This document shows positions 49,910-59,883 of a stretch of DNA of 64,000 nucleotides, in pieces (position 1 is the first letter of the stretch; every line of letters begins with the position of its first letter). Location of the stretch: positions 190,474 to 254,473 of the forward strand of contig CAVUYM010000023.1 of the NCBI GenBank assembly GCA_963745675.1, in the 5' to 3' direction. Origin of the DNA: JAUIIK01 sp963745675 (GTDB lineage Bacteria > Chloroflexota > Chloroflexia > Thermomicrobiales > CFX8). The notes below the pieces were generated by a model. It was not told where the DNA came from and made no database searches. It saw nothing but the letters and a program-made list of their open reading frames with translations. The translations under genes were made by a program, and so were the position numbers.

Positions 49910-51059
49910 CTCAGTTCGCCATTTTACGCGCCTGTTGGCTGTGTTGCAGCTATTCTTCGCCGCGCGCGTGATTCATCGGATGATCCGAAGCTCGAAGGGG
50001 CTCCGAATCCACCCTGCGATCCCATCATCTGCAGGTGCCAATACGACCGTTATCGTGCCCGTCCTCAACGAGGTACTGCGACTTCAGCCCTGTCTGGCCG
50101 GCTTAACGGCACAGTGTGAGGTGCTGCAGGAAATTCTCGTCGTTGATGGTGGATCCAATGACGGGACACAGGATCTTGTGCGTCAAATGTCGGCGGAGTA
50201 TCCAAAATTACGGTTGATCGAGGCTCCGCTTGCACCTCCCAATTGGAATGGAAAAGTTTGGAACCTTAAGACGGGGCTGTCAGCATCCACTTCATCTGCG
50301 GATTGGATCTTATGTATCGACGCCGATGTGCGTGTTCAGTCGAACCTAGTAGATTCCTTGATTGCCTTCGCTGAGAAGCATGAGCTTCAGGCGTTGAGTG
50401 TTGCGACCCAACAGGAACTTGGCGATGGCGGATCGGGTCTTATCCACCCATCGATGCTGACGACACTGGTCTATCGATTTGGCATTCCGGGCCAAATTTA
50501 CGATTCCATCGATCAGGTCCAAGCCAGCGGTCAGTGTTTTCTCGCCAGCCGCGAAGTAATTGAGCAGGTTGGCGGATTCGAGTCGGTCGCCGTGACAAAT
50601 AGTGAAGACATGGCACTAGCGCGGGAAATTGTAAAGAGTGGGAGCAGGATCGGGTTCTTTGAAACCGACGATCTGGCGACGGTCAGGATGTACGACAACT
50701 GGCTCGAAACCTGGCAGGGGTGGTCCAGATCGCTGCCGGCACGCGACCGATCCCCACGCCGGAGTTGGGTCCCCAGAATCGCGGATGTATTCGCAGTTCA
50801 AGCAATGCCGATACCAATTGTCGTGCTGCATGCCATCTTCAGATTTGGTCCGGCGGCACGCCTGTTGGTAATGGTGAATATCTCACTAGCGATCATGCGC
50901 CTGGGTGTTCTCGCCGGGACGCGAAGAGCTTATAAATCGCCGCCGAGGACCTATTGGCTGTCACCAGTGATGGATCTACCTGTTGCGATGAAGCTCGTCG
51001 TCAGTTCAATTCGCCGGAGCCATACGTGGCGTGGTCGCAGAGTCTTGAGCGAGGAGTAG
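49902..51059 (+). CDS. GT2 glycosyltransferase of the carotenoid type
   Basis: 385 residues from ATG 49902, overlapping the crtB stop. NTTVIVPVLNEVLRLQPCL and LVVDGGSNDGTQDLV are the family A fold. The divalent-metal DxD is CIDADVRV, and the late SEDMALAREIVKSG is the acceptor side. An N-terminal hydrophobic patch and a C-terminal pair of helices (VVLHAIF, LLVMVNISLAIM) anchor it to the membrane. It is like CrtQ-type enzymes that attach a sugar to a carotenoid end group. Its place between crtB and cruF supports that. Confidence 0.82.
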   Translation: MSSSVRHFTRLLAVLQLFFAARVIHRMIRSSKGLRIHPAIPSSAGANTTVIVPVLNEVLRLQPCLAGLTAQCEVLQEILVVDGGSNDGTQDLVRQMSAEYPKLRLIEAPLAPPNWNGKVWNLKTGLSASTSSADWILCIDADVRVQSNLVDSLIAFAEKHELQALSVATQQELGDGGSGLIHPSMLTTLVYRFGIPGQIYDSIDQVQASGQCFLASREVIEQVGGFESVAVTNSEDMALAREIVKSGSRIGFFETDDLATVRMYDNWLETWQGWSRSLPARDRSPRRSWVPRIADVFAVQAMPIPIVVLHAIFRFGPAARLLVMVNISLAIMRLGVLAGTRRAYKSPPRTYWLSPVMDLPVAMKLVVSSIRRSHTWRGRRVLSEE

Positions 51060-51061
51060 GA

Positions 51062-52630
51062 ATGCGACGTATCTGGCTGCTTTACAGTTTCCACGTTATG
51101 GCGCTTATTTTCGGTTTGTCCGGCATCTTGATTGCGCTGCCGAATCCAGACCTCTGGATTGACAGCCCTTACGGGCCAGAGATATTCCGCTTCGGAATCA
51201 ATTACGGCGGAATCGTCCATATCTTGTGGGGTGCGTTGGCGATGCTCGCCTTTGGAGGCTTGACCATTGGCTGGCGCAAAACGTTGATCTTTGCTGCGCT
51301 GGCTGCGAGCATCTCGTTGTCGTCCGAGTTGATCGGCACATCGACCGGATTCCCGTTTGGCGACTATGCCTATCTCAACGGCCTGGGAACCAAGGTTCTG
51401 GGCCGTGTGCCCTACACAATCCCTCTCTCCTGGTTCTATCTGGGATTTGCTTCATACCTGCTCGCTAACGCGGTTATTGGACCAGCTAGAACGCTAAAAC
51501 GCTCAATTCTGGCAATTCTCGGCGGCACGTATTTACTCGTAGTCTGGGATCTGGTGCTCGATCCGGCGATGGCGCATGAGTCGATGCCGATTCGTTTCTG
51601 GACCTGGTATGACACGGGCTCGTACTACGGGATGCCGTGGGTCAACTTTCTCGGCTGGGCAGGCACCGGGGCGCTGTTCATGTTGATAGCCCGTCTGATC
51701 TGGCGTGAAGATGCTGATCCGGATACATACTCTCCTGCACTTCCCTATGCGATCTATCTGGCGAACGTCGTGTTCGGGGTCGTGCTGGCGATCAATGTAG
51801 GACTGTGGGTCCCGGCCCTGCTGGCGATAGTTCTGGGAGTCGTGCCTGTAACCGTCCTGCTCAGTCGAACATTGGGAGCGCCTGGCCGGGGCGAGACTTC
51901 AGTCGGGTACGCCGTCATGAAGCGTGGCGCTTTGCTTGCACAGCGGCGGTTGAATCTGACGGTCGAAGGGAGCGACAACCTGCCCGCAAGCGGCGCGACG
52001 CTGATCGTAGCGCGGCATTTCCATCACTTTTATGACGGCTCACTTCTCGTCGCAAATTCTCCGCGACCAGTGCGGATCATGGTCGGACTCGACTGGATTC
52101 AGCAGCGCCCATTGCGATCTTTGATGGAGCTTGCCTGTCGTAGCGTTTCGTGGCCGGTCATTTTGCGGCGAGACGGTCCGGCATTTGCTAATAGCTCCAG
52201 CGTCTACGAGGGCAACGAGATGATTTCTTACCTGCGATCAGCCGTACGCGAATCTGTGAGTTTGCTTCGTTCGGGTGAAGTTCTCGCCGTCTTCCCCGAA
52301 GCCTATCCGAATATTGACCCAGCTGGATCACGCAAGCCGGAAGCGGGTGACTATTTGCCGTTCAGCAATGGCTTTGCACGGCTTGCTCGCATGGCTGAGG
52401 GCGATGGGACAACGAAAGTCTCGATTGTTCCGGTTGGATTCGCATACGAGATGGACAGTCCGAACGCTGGCAAATTGAATGTAACCATGCGATTCGGTGC
52501 GGCGATCGAAGTATCGCCTGATGAGAGCACGGCAGACCTCGTTCGGAGAGCTGAGAACGAGGTGCGGATGCTCTCGCGTCCGAGCGAGATAGTGAGTCCA
52601 GTATCGGAGCGGGAGTTGGTGACGTCATGA
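51062..52630 (+). CDS. cruF: CruF-type carotenoid hydratase fused to PlsC-type acyltransferase
   Basis: 522 residues from ATG 51062, two bases after the glycosyltransferase stop. Residues 1-270 form about eight membrane helices with the CruF/DUF422 signature: ELIGTSTGFPFGDYAYLNGL, GRVPYTIPLSWFYLGF and VWDLVLDPAMAHE. CruF hydrates the 1,2 double bond of lycopene-type carotenoids. From about 295 a PlsC-like acyltransferase domain follows, with a His-rich motif RHFHHFYDGS (one residue longer than HX4D) and FPEAYPNIDP. Such a fusion would hydroxylate, then after glycosylation acylate, the end group. The stop overlaps crtI by four bases (ATGA). Confidence 0.85.
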   Translation: MRRIWLLYSFHVMALIFGLSGILIALPNPDLWIDSPYGPEIFRFGINYGGIVHILWGALAMLAFGGLTIGWRKTLIFAALAASISLSSELIGTSTGFPFGDYAYLNGLGTKVLGRVPYTIPLSWFYLGFASYLLANAVIGPARTLKRSILAILGGTYLLVVWDLVLDPAMAHESMPIRFWTWYDTGSYYGMPWVNFLGWAGTGALFMLIARLIWREDADPDTYSPALPYAIYLANVVFGVVLAINVGLWVPALLAIVLGVVPVTVLLSRTLGAPGRGETSVGYAVMKRGALLAQRRLNLTVEGSDNLPASGATLIVARHFHHFYDGSLLVANSPRPVRIMVGLDWIQQRPLRSLMELACRSVSWPVILRRDGPAFANSSSVYEGNEMISYLRSAVRESVSLLRSGEVLAVFPEAYPNIDPAGSRKPEAGDYLPFSNGFARLARMAEGDGTTKVSIVPVGFAYEMDSPNAGKLNVTMRFGAAIEVSPDESTADLVRRAENEVRMLSRPSEIVSPVSERELVTS

Positions 52631-54210
52631 TTATTAGTGAAGTGCTTCCAGATTCTCTGGTCGTCTCCCCTTCTCAGCCAGATGATGCCGGTACACCGAT
52701 CGTCGTCATCGGAAGTGGATTCGGAGGATTGGCCACCGCAATCCGATTGCAAGCGGCAGGGTATTCGGTGACGATCGTTGAAGCACGGGAAAAGACCGGC
52801 GGTCGCGCTTATCAGCTGGTCGACGGAGGCTACACTTTTGATATGGGGCCGAGCCTGATCACCGAACCACACCTCCTGGCGGATATCTGGCGAGCTGCTG
52901 GTCGAAACATCGAGGATGACGTAGAACTCGTGCCGCTTTCCCCCTACTACAGGATCTATTTCCAGGATGGCCGATATTTCGACTACGGGGCGAGTCAGAC
53001 ATCTGATGAGGCGGAGATTTCCAAATTCAACGAGGGCGATATTGCTGGATTCAACGAACTTCTGGCCCGAACCGAAGAGATCTACAACCGGGCTTTCTCA
53101 GATCTTGCGGACCAGCCGTTCGATCAACTGAAGACATTTCTCGACGTGGCGCCAGAACTTTTGAGGCTGCGGGCACACCGCAGCGTCTATAGCCTCGTTT
53201 CCGAGTACATCTCTGATCCGAGCCTACGGGCAGTATTTTCTTTTCATCCACTCTTCATCGGTGGAAACCCATTCAAGGCCAGTGCGATCTACAGCATCAT
53301 TCCGTTCCTGGAGCGAAAAAACGGCGTCTACTTTGCGATGGGTGGAACCTATGCGATCGTTGCCGCGATGACCAGCCTATTTGAGGATCTTGGCGGACGG
53401 GTTGTTCTTGGCGAGTCGGTCGAGCGAATTCTCACGAGTCGGGGCAAAGTAGCAGGGGTTCGCACAACGAAGGGTAGGAGATACAGAGCTGGGGCGGTCG
53501 TGGCAAACAGTGATGTCGGGCTGCTGTCGTCCGAGCTGGTGGCGTCTCGTCACCAGTCGATCTTCAGCAAGCTCAATCACCGTCGCTACAGATATTCGAT
53601 GAGCTGCTACCTGCTCTACCTCGGGTGCGACCGGCAGTTCGATAAGCTCCGCCACCACACGATCGTCATGCCGCGCGACTACCAACGAGCGATATCGAGC
53701 ATTTTCGGAGGGGCGAAGCTCCCCGACGATCTGGCCTTCTATGTACATGCGCCAACGAAAACCGATCCCACTATGGCGCCGCCGGGAGGCGAGAGCCTCT
53801 ATGTACTCGTTCCAGTGCCGAATCTCGCTGCCTTGCCTGTAGATTGGTCGGAGACGGCTCCTCGCTTTCGAGATACTGTCGTCCAGTTCCTGGAAAACGA
53901 TTTTGGTCTGGAGGGGCTCGAAGCTAGCATACAAGTCGAACATAGTTTCACCCCGGAGGACTTCCAGACTCAATTGCAGAGCCTGCATGGATCGGCGTTT
54001 TCAATCGAACCGACCCTCTCTCAATCCGCATATTTCCGACCGCACAACAGATCACGAGATCTAGAGGGACTTTACGTCACCGGCGCGGGTACTCATCCCG
54101 GCGCGGGCGTACCTGGAGTTCTGTTGTCCGCCAAGATCACAAGCGCCCTCGTTGCTCAGGACGTACCGGTCGAGGCGAAAGCGCCAGATCGTTCTTCGTT
54201 AGCAGGATAA
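52627..54210 (+). CDS. crtI: Phytoene desaturase
   Basis: 527 residues. It has the FAD-binding N-terminus VVIGSGFGGLATAIRLQAAG and EAREKTGGRAY, then FDMGPSLI. The C-terminal signature is LYVTGAGTHPGAGVPGVLLS. It desaturates phytoene to lycopene or neurosporene. A short N-terminal extension (about 25 residues) precedes the Rossmann motif. It is the last of the four-gene pigment operon, and 93 bases separate it from ispH. Confidence 0.94.
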   Translation: MIISEVLPDSLVVSPSQPDDAGTPIVVIGSGFGGLATAIRLQAAGYSVTIVEAREKTGGRAYQLVDGGYTFDMGPSLITEPHLLADIWRAAGRNIEDDVELVPLSPYYRIYFQDGRYFDYGASQTSDEAEISKFNEGDIAGFNELLARTEEIYNRAFSDLADQPFDQLKTFLDVAPELLRLRAHRSVYSLVSEYISDPSLRAVFSFHPLFIGGNPFKASAIYSIIPFLERKNGVYFAMGGTYAIVAAMTSLFEDLGGRVVLGESVERILTSRGKVAGVRTTKGRRYRAGAVVANSDVGLLSSELVASRHQSIFSKLNHRRYRYSMSCYLLYLGCDRQFDKLRHHTIVMPRDYQRAISSIFGGAKLPDDLAFYVHAPTKTDPTMAPPGGESLYVLVPVPNLAALPVDWSETAPRFRDTVVQFLENDFGLEGLEASIQVEHSFTPEDFQTQLQSLHGSAFSIEPTLSQSAYFRPHNRSRDLEGLYVTGAGTHPGAGVPGVLLSAKITSALVAQDVPVEAKAPDRSSLAG

Positions 54211-54303
54211 GAGCACGCCAATTTGAGACGACCGATAGCGTCAGTTTCCGAACTCGCTGGCACACCGACACGATAAGCACTGTATTAGTTAGGACTGAGC
54301 TAA

Positions 54304-55254
54304 ATGAAGCGGATAATTCTCGCAGATACGATGGGATTCTGTTGGGGTGTGCGTCGCACCCTCGACATCGTTGGCGATTCGCATGCCGATGTCGAGCCGA
54401 TAGCGATGATCGGCGATGTGATTCACAACCCGCAGGTCGTCAGGGAGCTCGAAGATCGCGGCGTTACGTCGGTTCCCAGCATCGGCGAAGCGCTGGCGCG
54501 CGGATATACCCGTATCGGTACGACTGCACACGGCGCTGGTCCAGAACGAGGGAGCGAGGCCGTCGCAAGTGGACTGGAGCTCATTGATACGACATGCCCG
54601 CTTGTTACCCGTGTGCAGCGTTTGGCCGAGAAACTGGTCCGCCAGGGATATTTCCTCGTCATCTACGGTGATCAATCGCACCCGGAAGCGCAGGGGATCT
54701 TTGGCTGGGCGGATACGAAACGAGCGCTGATAACGATGAAGCTCGATGAATTACCCTGGTCGACGACACGCTCTCCGGATGCGGATCCATCGAATGCACC
54801 GCCTCGAAAAGTGGCGATCCTGTCTCAGACGACTAAGAATCCAGATGGATTTGTCGAGTTTTCACACGGAGTACTCGACCTCGTCGCGCCATTCGGGGGC
54901 GAAGTGCGCGTCTGCAACACGATCTGCGAACCGACGGTTCGGCGCCAGGAAGCGATGCGTGAACTTGCCAGTAAGGTTGAGGCTATCATCGTCGTCGGCG
55001 GGCGAAAGAGTTCCAATACGTCTCGCCTCGCGGAGGTAGGTCGAAGTCTCGGCACGCCAAGTTTTCACGTTGAGTGCCCGGAGGAGATATCCGATAGTTG
55101 GCTGGACGATGTCGAGAACGTCGGCATTACTGCGGGTGCATCTACTCCGGATACTGCAATCTTTTCCGTTATCAACGCGCTCGAGGATCGTGGCTACGTC
55201 TGGAGCGGTTCCGAGGAACAGGTGATCAGCGCGCACAGCGTGCCGTCGTTCTGA
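54304..55254 (+). CDS. ispH: 4-hydroxy-3-methylbut-2-enyl diphosphate reductase
   Basis: 316 residues. It starts MKRIILADTMGFCWGVRRTL, with the first iron-sulfur Cys. The second is in IDTTCPLVTRVQ and the third in VCNTICEPTVRRQEAM. VVGGRKSSNTSRLAEV and ITAGASTPD complete the family pattern. The iron-sulfur enzyme makes IPP and DMAPP, the precursors of the carotenoids made upstream. It marks the end of the chromosomal-style part of the window. Confidence 0.95.
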   Translation: MKRIILADTMGFCWGVRRTLDIVGDSHADVEPIAMIGDVIHNPQVVRELEDRGVTSVPSIGEALARGYTRIGTTAHGAGPERGSEAVASGLELIDTTCPLVTRVQRLAEKLVRQGYFLVIYGDQSHPEAQGIFGWADTKRALITMKLDELPWSTTRSPDADPSNAPPRKVAILSQTTKNPDGFVEFSHGVLDLVAPFGGEVRVCNTICEPTVRRQEAMRELASKVEAIIVVGGRKSSNTSRLAEVGRSLGTPSFHVECPEEISDSWLDDVENVGITAGASTPDTAIFSVINALEDRGYVWSGSEEQVISAHSVPSF

Positions 55255-55499
55255 TAGGCGAAGTTAGAACACATCGTCACTGTTGCAACGTCGATATGCC
55301 GATGGTAGTGGTGCAATTAGTGCGGGGAAGGCGAGCCAATTTGGCTCGTTCCGCGCCCATTGGATCGAGTTCCGTTTTTGCCTGTTCCATGCGGGATCTT
55401 GTGTAACATTGAAAGCGTTCGTACACTTCTAGTCTATTCGTGTGTGCGAAATCTGTGAGAATGGTGGGCCGATAGTCGATTGTGATGTGAATAGGGCAT

Positions 55500-56210
55500 G
55501 TCGACTACGCCACCGGGCAGCAAACTATGTGAAGCACAAGCGTTGCTTGGTACTGTCAAGTCTGGCAACGCGCTGCATTACCGTCCGACGATCCGGACAT
55601 GTAAATGGCGGGAACTACGCACTCTTTTCGCTCAAGAGAATCCAATTAGCTTGCTTCCCTTTGGCGATTGACACTCGTGACCGTCATGCGTCGAGGCGGA
55701 CAGCTTGCGCTCCGGTGGGCAGACGTCGACTTCGACGGTGGTGTTGTTCAGGTCCGTAACAACCCCAGCCGTGGCTCCGACGGTGTCGTCATCGCGGAGC
55801 TAAAGAGCGAATGCAGGCCGTCGCAATATCGACGAGGACAAAATGACCATCGAGACCTTGCGGGCACACCGCCGCGGCAATAGCGAAAGGCGATTGTCAG
55901 TTGGAAAGGCTTGGCATAATGATGACTTCGTCTTCGACCGTGGTGACGGATGGTATGACCATCCGGACATCGTCAGCCGTGGCTTCCCATTGTTGTGTGA
56001 AGTTGCAAGTGTTCCGCGAATTCGCTTCCACGATTTCCGGCAGCACAGCTGGCAATTCTGATGCTGTATGCCGGAAAGTATCCCAAGCTCCCTAGTGAGC
56101 GTCTGGGACGTGTCGATATCGGCATGACGCTCGGACTCTATGAGCACGTGCCGAGCCGGCATGGGCAAAGATGCCGTCGATCGGCTCGCGCGCTTGCTAG
56201 AGGGAGCTGA
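55500..56210 (+). pseudogene. Decayed tyrosine recombinase (integrase)
   Basis: Fragments of a phage-type integrase in changing frames: EAQALLGTVKSGNALHY, then MRRGGQLALRWADVDFDGGV with the first catalytic Arg region, then FVFDRGDGWYDHPDI. PRIRFHDFRQHSWQF follows (the H-x-x-R box, now HDFRQH), then LGRVDIGMTLGLYEHV with the catalytic Tyr region. Several frames are used and the N-terminal DNA-binding part is missing, so it is a remnant and not only a sequencing problem. The 245 bases before it (55255-55499) show no gene. Confidence 0.7.
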
Positions 56211-56217
56211 GCTAGCG

Positions 56218-56834
56218 ATGCCCGCATTTGATCTGCCGACGTCATCCTGGCGACCATCCTCGCGATCCTAGTCGCATTCGTGGTCCATAGGCTGACACGA
56301 ACGAAACGTGTACTCAAGTGGACCTCAGTCGCGCGTGTACTTGTCGCCGAGGCAGGGAGCAAGCCAAATCTCGCTGGTCGCCTCTTGGTTCAGTTTGACA
56401 ATGAAGTGGTGCGCAATCTCTCGGCTGCGACTATTCGGATTGCCAATGCCGGCAACCAAACAATTCACGACAGCGACCTGAACACGGGAATGCAGCATCA
56501 ACTAAGGATCACTGTCGACGGTGGGAATTCGATTCTGAGTTCCACGATTCGAGAAGTCTCGAACAAAGCAAGTGCGCCAACGGTGGTCGCGTCGCCTCTC
56601 GACGGCGCGGCCATGGTGTCGTTCCGGTACCTGGACCCTGGTGATTCGTTCTTGGTGGACGCGATCTACACGGATGGGAGCGGTTCGGGACCGAAGCTCT
56701 TGGGAACGGTCCGAGGGACTCGTGTCGAGGCAACCGGCAGTCGCAATGAACGTACAGAGCGTTGGCTCGACAGGGTGTACATGATTTTGGGTTCGATCCT
56801 GGAGTGTTGGATTACTAGACTCGCTGACGGTTGA
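56218..56834 (+). CDS. Small membrane-anchored protein of unknown function
   Basis: About 205 residues. The N-terminal hydrophobic helix ADVILATILAILVAFVV is followed by RLTRTKRVLKW and a beta-rich domain (LVQFDNEVVRNLSAATIRIA, RITVDGGNSILSST, PTVVASPLDGAAMVSFRYL). I do not recognise the family. A frame change near 56233 must join ATG 56218 to the helix, otherwise no start codon is seen for it. It sits between the decayed integrase and the tRNA-Leu, so it is likely cargo of a mobile element. Confidence 0.5.
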
Positions 56835-57026
56835 CTGGACCGATGGACAGGTTATTTCAGGAGCTGCGATGCAGCTTTGCAATTCTCTGATTGCCTTTTT
56901 TGAACGATGGTCCCGTCGTGGGTGGTGATTGGGAGTTTGATCAGAGACGTTCGTGAGAAAACGGTGAAGAAGACGGTTTGCGCCAGCGAACTTTCCTGAT
57001 TCTTCTGGGGTAAAACAGAAATAGGG

Positions 57027-57105
57027 TGCGGAAACCGGGATTCGAACCCGGGACGGGGTTTCACCCCAGCGGTTTTTAAGACCGGTTAGCCATTCCCAGT
57101 TTCCC
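57027..57105 (-). tRNA. tRNA-Leu (anticodon TAA), imperfect acceptor
   Basis: The minus strand has a type II tRNA. The T arm is CCGGG-TTCGAAT-CCCGG, the variable arm has a GGGG-CCCC stem, and the anticodon loop CTTAAAA gives TAA. The acceptor 3' half TTTCCGC does not pair fully with the 5' half GGGAAAC, and the D arm is short. Either a sequencing indel or an exchanged half caused by integration could explain this. An intact integrase gene starts 72 bases away. Confidence 0.6.
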
Positions 57106-57176
57106 GATATCTACGCGGAAAATGAGTGAATCTTGTGTAGCAACTGTAGCAACCGAGCCGTGGAAGGACACTTTCC

Positions 57177-58284
57177 ATGGTTCGCAAGCGATCGAATGGT
57201 GCCGGTAGCGTCTATCAGCGCAAGGACGGGAAATGGGTCGCGTCCTTAGCCCGTGATGGTCGGCGGGTCGTGCGTTATGCCTCGACTCAACGCGCGGCAC
57301 ACCAACGCCTTGCCGAGATGCTTGTCGAGCTCGACGGTAGGGAATCTTCGTCGCTCAGCGCGCCGGAAGTAACGCTCGAAATGTGGGTGCAGCAGTGGAT
57401 GCGGATAACGGCACCTCGCCTTCGACCATCGACCGTTCGCAGCTACGAGCAGGTGCTGGACATGGTCTGTGACGAGATTGGTCATCTCCCGCTCGTGGAA
57501 GTGTCCCCGCTGAATGTCACCGAAGCGCTCGCGTCACTGCACGAAGCCGGGCGCGGCCAGCGAAGGATACAGATGGCCTATACCGTCCTCAAGACATGCC
57601 TTAGAGAAGCGGTCAACCTCGATCTTCTTTCAGGCAATCCGCTCAACCGAGTTAGAAAGCCAACGCGTCAGCCGAAGGAGCGCGTCTACTGGAACTTGCA
57701 CGAGGTCAACCGCTTTGTGTCCACCGCGCTGAACTCTCATCGTAAGTGGGCACCGCTTTTCGTGCTACTGGTGACCACCGGCTTGCGCGTATCCGAGGCT
57801 CTCGGTCTGGAGTGGGAGGACGTCGACTGGCGGCAGGAAACGATCGCCGTGCGGCGGGCTGTCGTCTGGTCGGGCAAGACGCGCCACGTCCTGCCACCGA
57901 AGACGAAGGCCGGTCAACGGAAGGTAAGTCTGCCCCGACCAGCCATGACGGCACTGGAGAGGCTCAGCAGTATTGACCGGAACTTCAGGGCCGATATGCC
58001 GGACGTCTTCGGGAGCGATGCTCCGTCAAAACTACTGCCGTGAGGTTCTCGATGCGCTCTGCACCGAAGCCGGCGTGCCACGGATCAGTGTCCCACGGCC
58101 TTCGGCATGTCGCGGCGATGCTCGCCTTTGAAGCGGTCGACGACATCTACCTCGTCCAAGAGCGGGTGGGGCACAGTCACTGTCGGTGTCACGCTCGCGG
58201 TCTATCGGCTATCCGGCGCGGGACGAGTCGATCGTCGCCCCCGAGATCGATCGACTGCTTGAGTCGCCAGATGATGCGCGCTAA
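57177..58284 (+). CDS. Site-specific tyrosine recombinase (integrase), frame broken late
   Basis: About 365 residues. The arm-binding N-terminus is MVRKRSNGAGSVYQRKDGKW with ASLARDGRRVVRYA. A SAM-like core-binding domain follows, then the catalytic domain with TTGLRVSEALGLEW (Arg), a lysine region GKTRHVLPPKTKAG and HGLRHVAAMLAFEAV. VQERVGHSH comes next, and then, in other frames, VGVTLAVY and YPARDESIVAPEIDRLL. Frame changes lie near 58040, 58185 and 58215. ATG 57177 has GGAAGGA upstream. It starts beside tRNA-Leu, a common attachment place for such recombinases. Confidence 0.8.
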
Positions 58285-58820
58285 CCAACGGGCGAGGGTG
58301 TGTCAGGCTCATCGAGCACAAGAATGCGAGTCGCGCGTTGCTCGTCTAGTGCGTGACTACCCGAATTGGTGTGGGCCTGTGATGCTCACATCTGCTGCGC
58401 TGATGCCGCTGTAACGTGGATTGTCAAACGCTGAATGTAGATACACCTGCCACGTGATAGCGAGGTGCCTCCAATCGAAACCGTCAAGCCCTCCCACCGC
58501 GTGCCGGACCTACCTGATAGCCAAATGGGCAAACTGGCGCTCATCTTCTCTGCCGTAGCCCACGCCTTGTTGCTGCTGGACACCGGGCGGTGTCGCCTGA
58601 CGGGCTCGCAGATTGGTTCCGAGTCTGACTGATACTGACGTACACCCGTGCCGATAACGCGTCGCTCCGTTCGATTCGAGCGTGCGCTTGATCTGGCCGG
58701 TTGCTGCTGACGGCTGGGCCGCTTACGCGATCAGGTTTCGTGATGAGCGCTCGAATTACCTTTGTTTCACGACGCGGGTTATCCTCAACATCACGCGGGC
58801 GATATTGGATGAAGTGGAGT
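58285..58820. other. Region without recognisable genes
   Basis: 536 bases between the integrase and the nuclease. Short open frames exist on both strands but none has a ribosome site or family resemblance. I see no inverted repeats, terminator or tRNA here. Confidence 0.5.
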
Positions 58821-59883
58821 TTAGCGGTTCTCACAACCAACACCATCATGATCTCTGTCGAACCCGTGTGGGTCTGGCGGCAGGACTTGGAATCGCCGAA
58901 ATTCGATGTCGCCAAAATTGAGGTTGGGCGGAGGTGGCGGGATGCAAACGTCGGGATACGCGGGTTCGCAATTCCTGTTGGAGGGTTGACTCGTTAGCAG
59001 AGGATTCGACGTTTGAATGCGGTGAGACACCGAGCCCGCCGCATGCGCCCCAGAGCCCGGCGTTCGCTTCTCGTGCCTCCCGCTGCCGTTGCAAGAACAG
59101 GTGCTGATACCTCACATCCGGTGGATAGGTGCTGACCTGCGCGTAGCCCTCTTGCACCAAAAGCTCGTTCAGCATCCGATACGAGCCGTTGTCAAAGAGC
59201 CAGACGTAGCGCAGCAGCCTGCCGTAGCGGTCAGTTTCGCTTACGTCTTGTTCAAGATAAACCTGCTGCGGAACCTTCGCTTTGGTAAACGCGCTCGCCT
59301 CGGGGCCATAACAGCCAACCGGCTCGTTAGGGTCCTTGGTTTCGGGCGTGTCGATGCTGATTAACCTGACCGTCTCGCGACGTCCGTTGATAACAACCTT
59401 CAGCGTATCGCCATCCACGACCTCGACGACCTGCGCAGCAACACCGGGTGCCGCGGACGGATTGATCGATGCAACGGTTGACGACGCCAGTTGGGGCGAG
59501 CGTGGGGTTGGTGTTGGTGGCGACGGCCTGCCGGTTGCCACGGGCTCCTGAGAAGGAGACTTCGTCGACTCGTCGGCTGCCGTCTCACACGCAATCACTA
59601 GCAGGGCGATGATCAAAGCAACGGCAATCCATCGCCCAGCGGGATCAATCGATCCAAGGTTTCCGGGTCGAGAGCGTATCCAATGATGACGAGGGTGAGA
59701 TGGCGCATGCGCTAATCCATCCAATCCCTCAGCGCTAACGTAGCAATAAACGAGTACGTCATTAGCACTTCTTCGTTCCGAATCAGAGCGGTTTGCCTCA
59801 CGATCTCCAGCCGCTGTTGTAAGCGATTGCGGCTTAGTGGAAACGTGGTTCACATATTTCAGCAGTTCTGGCAACCTTTGCAC
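58821..59883 (-). CDS. Secreted lipoprotein nuclease (SNase fold) with excalibur domain
   Basis: A hydrophobic helix ends in a lipobox (ALIIALLVIAC), predicting lipid attachment outside the membrane. A Ser/Pro/Thr-rich linker leads to the staphylococcal-nuclease fold: VVEVVDGDTLKVVINGRRET, RLISIDTPETKDP and YGRLLRYVWLFDNG, then NELLVQEGYAQVS. After a frame change near 58985 the end is an excalibur motif, DPHGFDRDHDGVGCENR, which binds calcium. It degrades extracellular DNA or RNA. The true start is uncertain, since 100 residues precede the helix and are unlike a leader; GTG 59883 is the longest choice. Confidence 0.82.

Noticed and set aside
58386..58820. Small open frames downstream of the integrase as cargo genes
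   Set aside because: They lack ribosome sites, overlap each other on both strands and show no protein-like composition.
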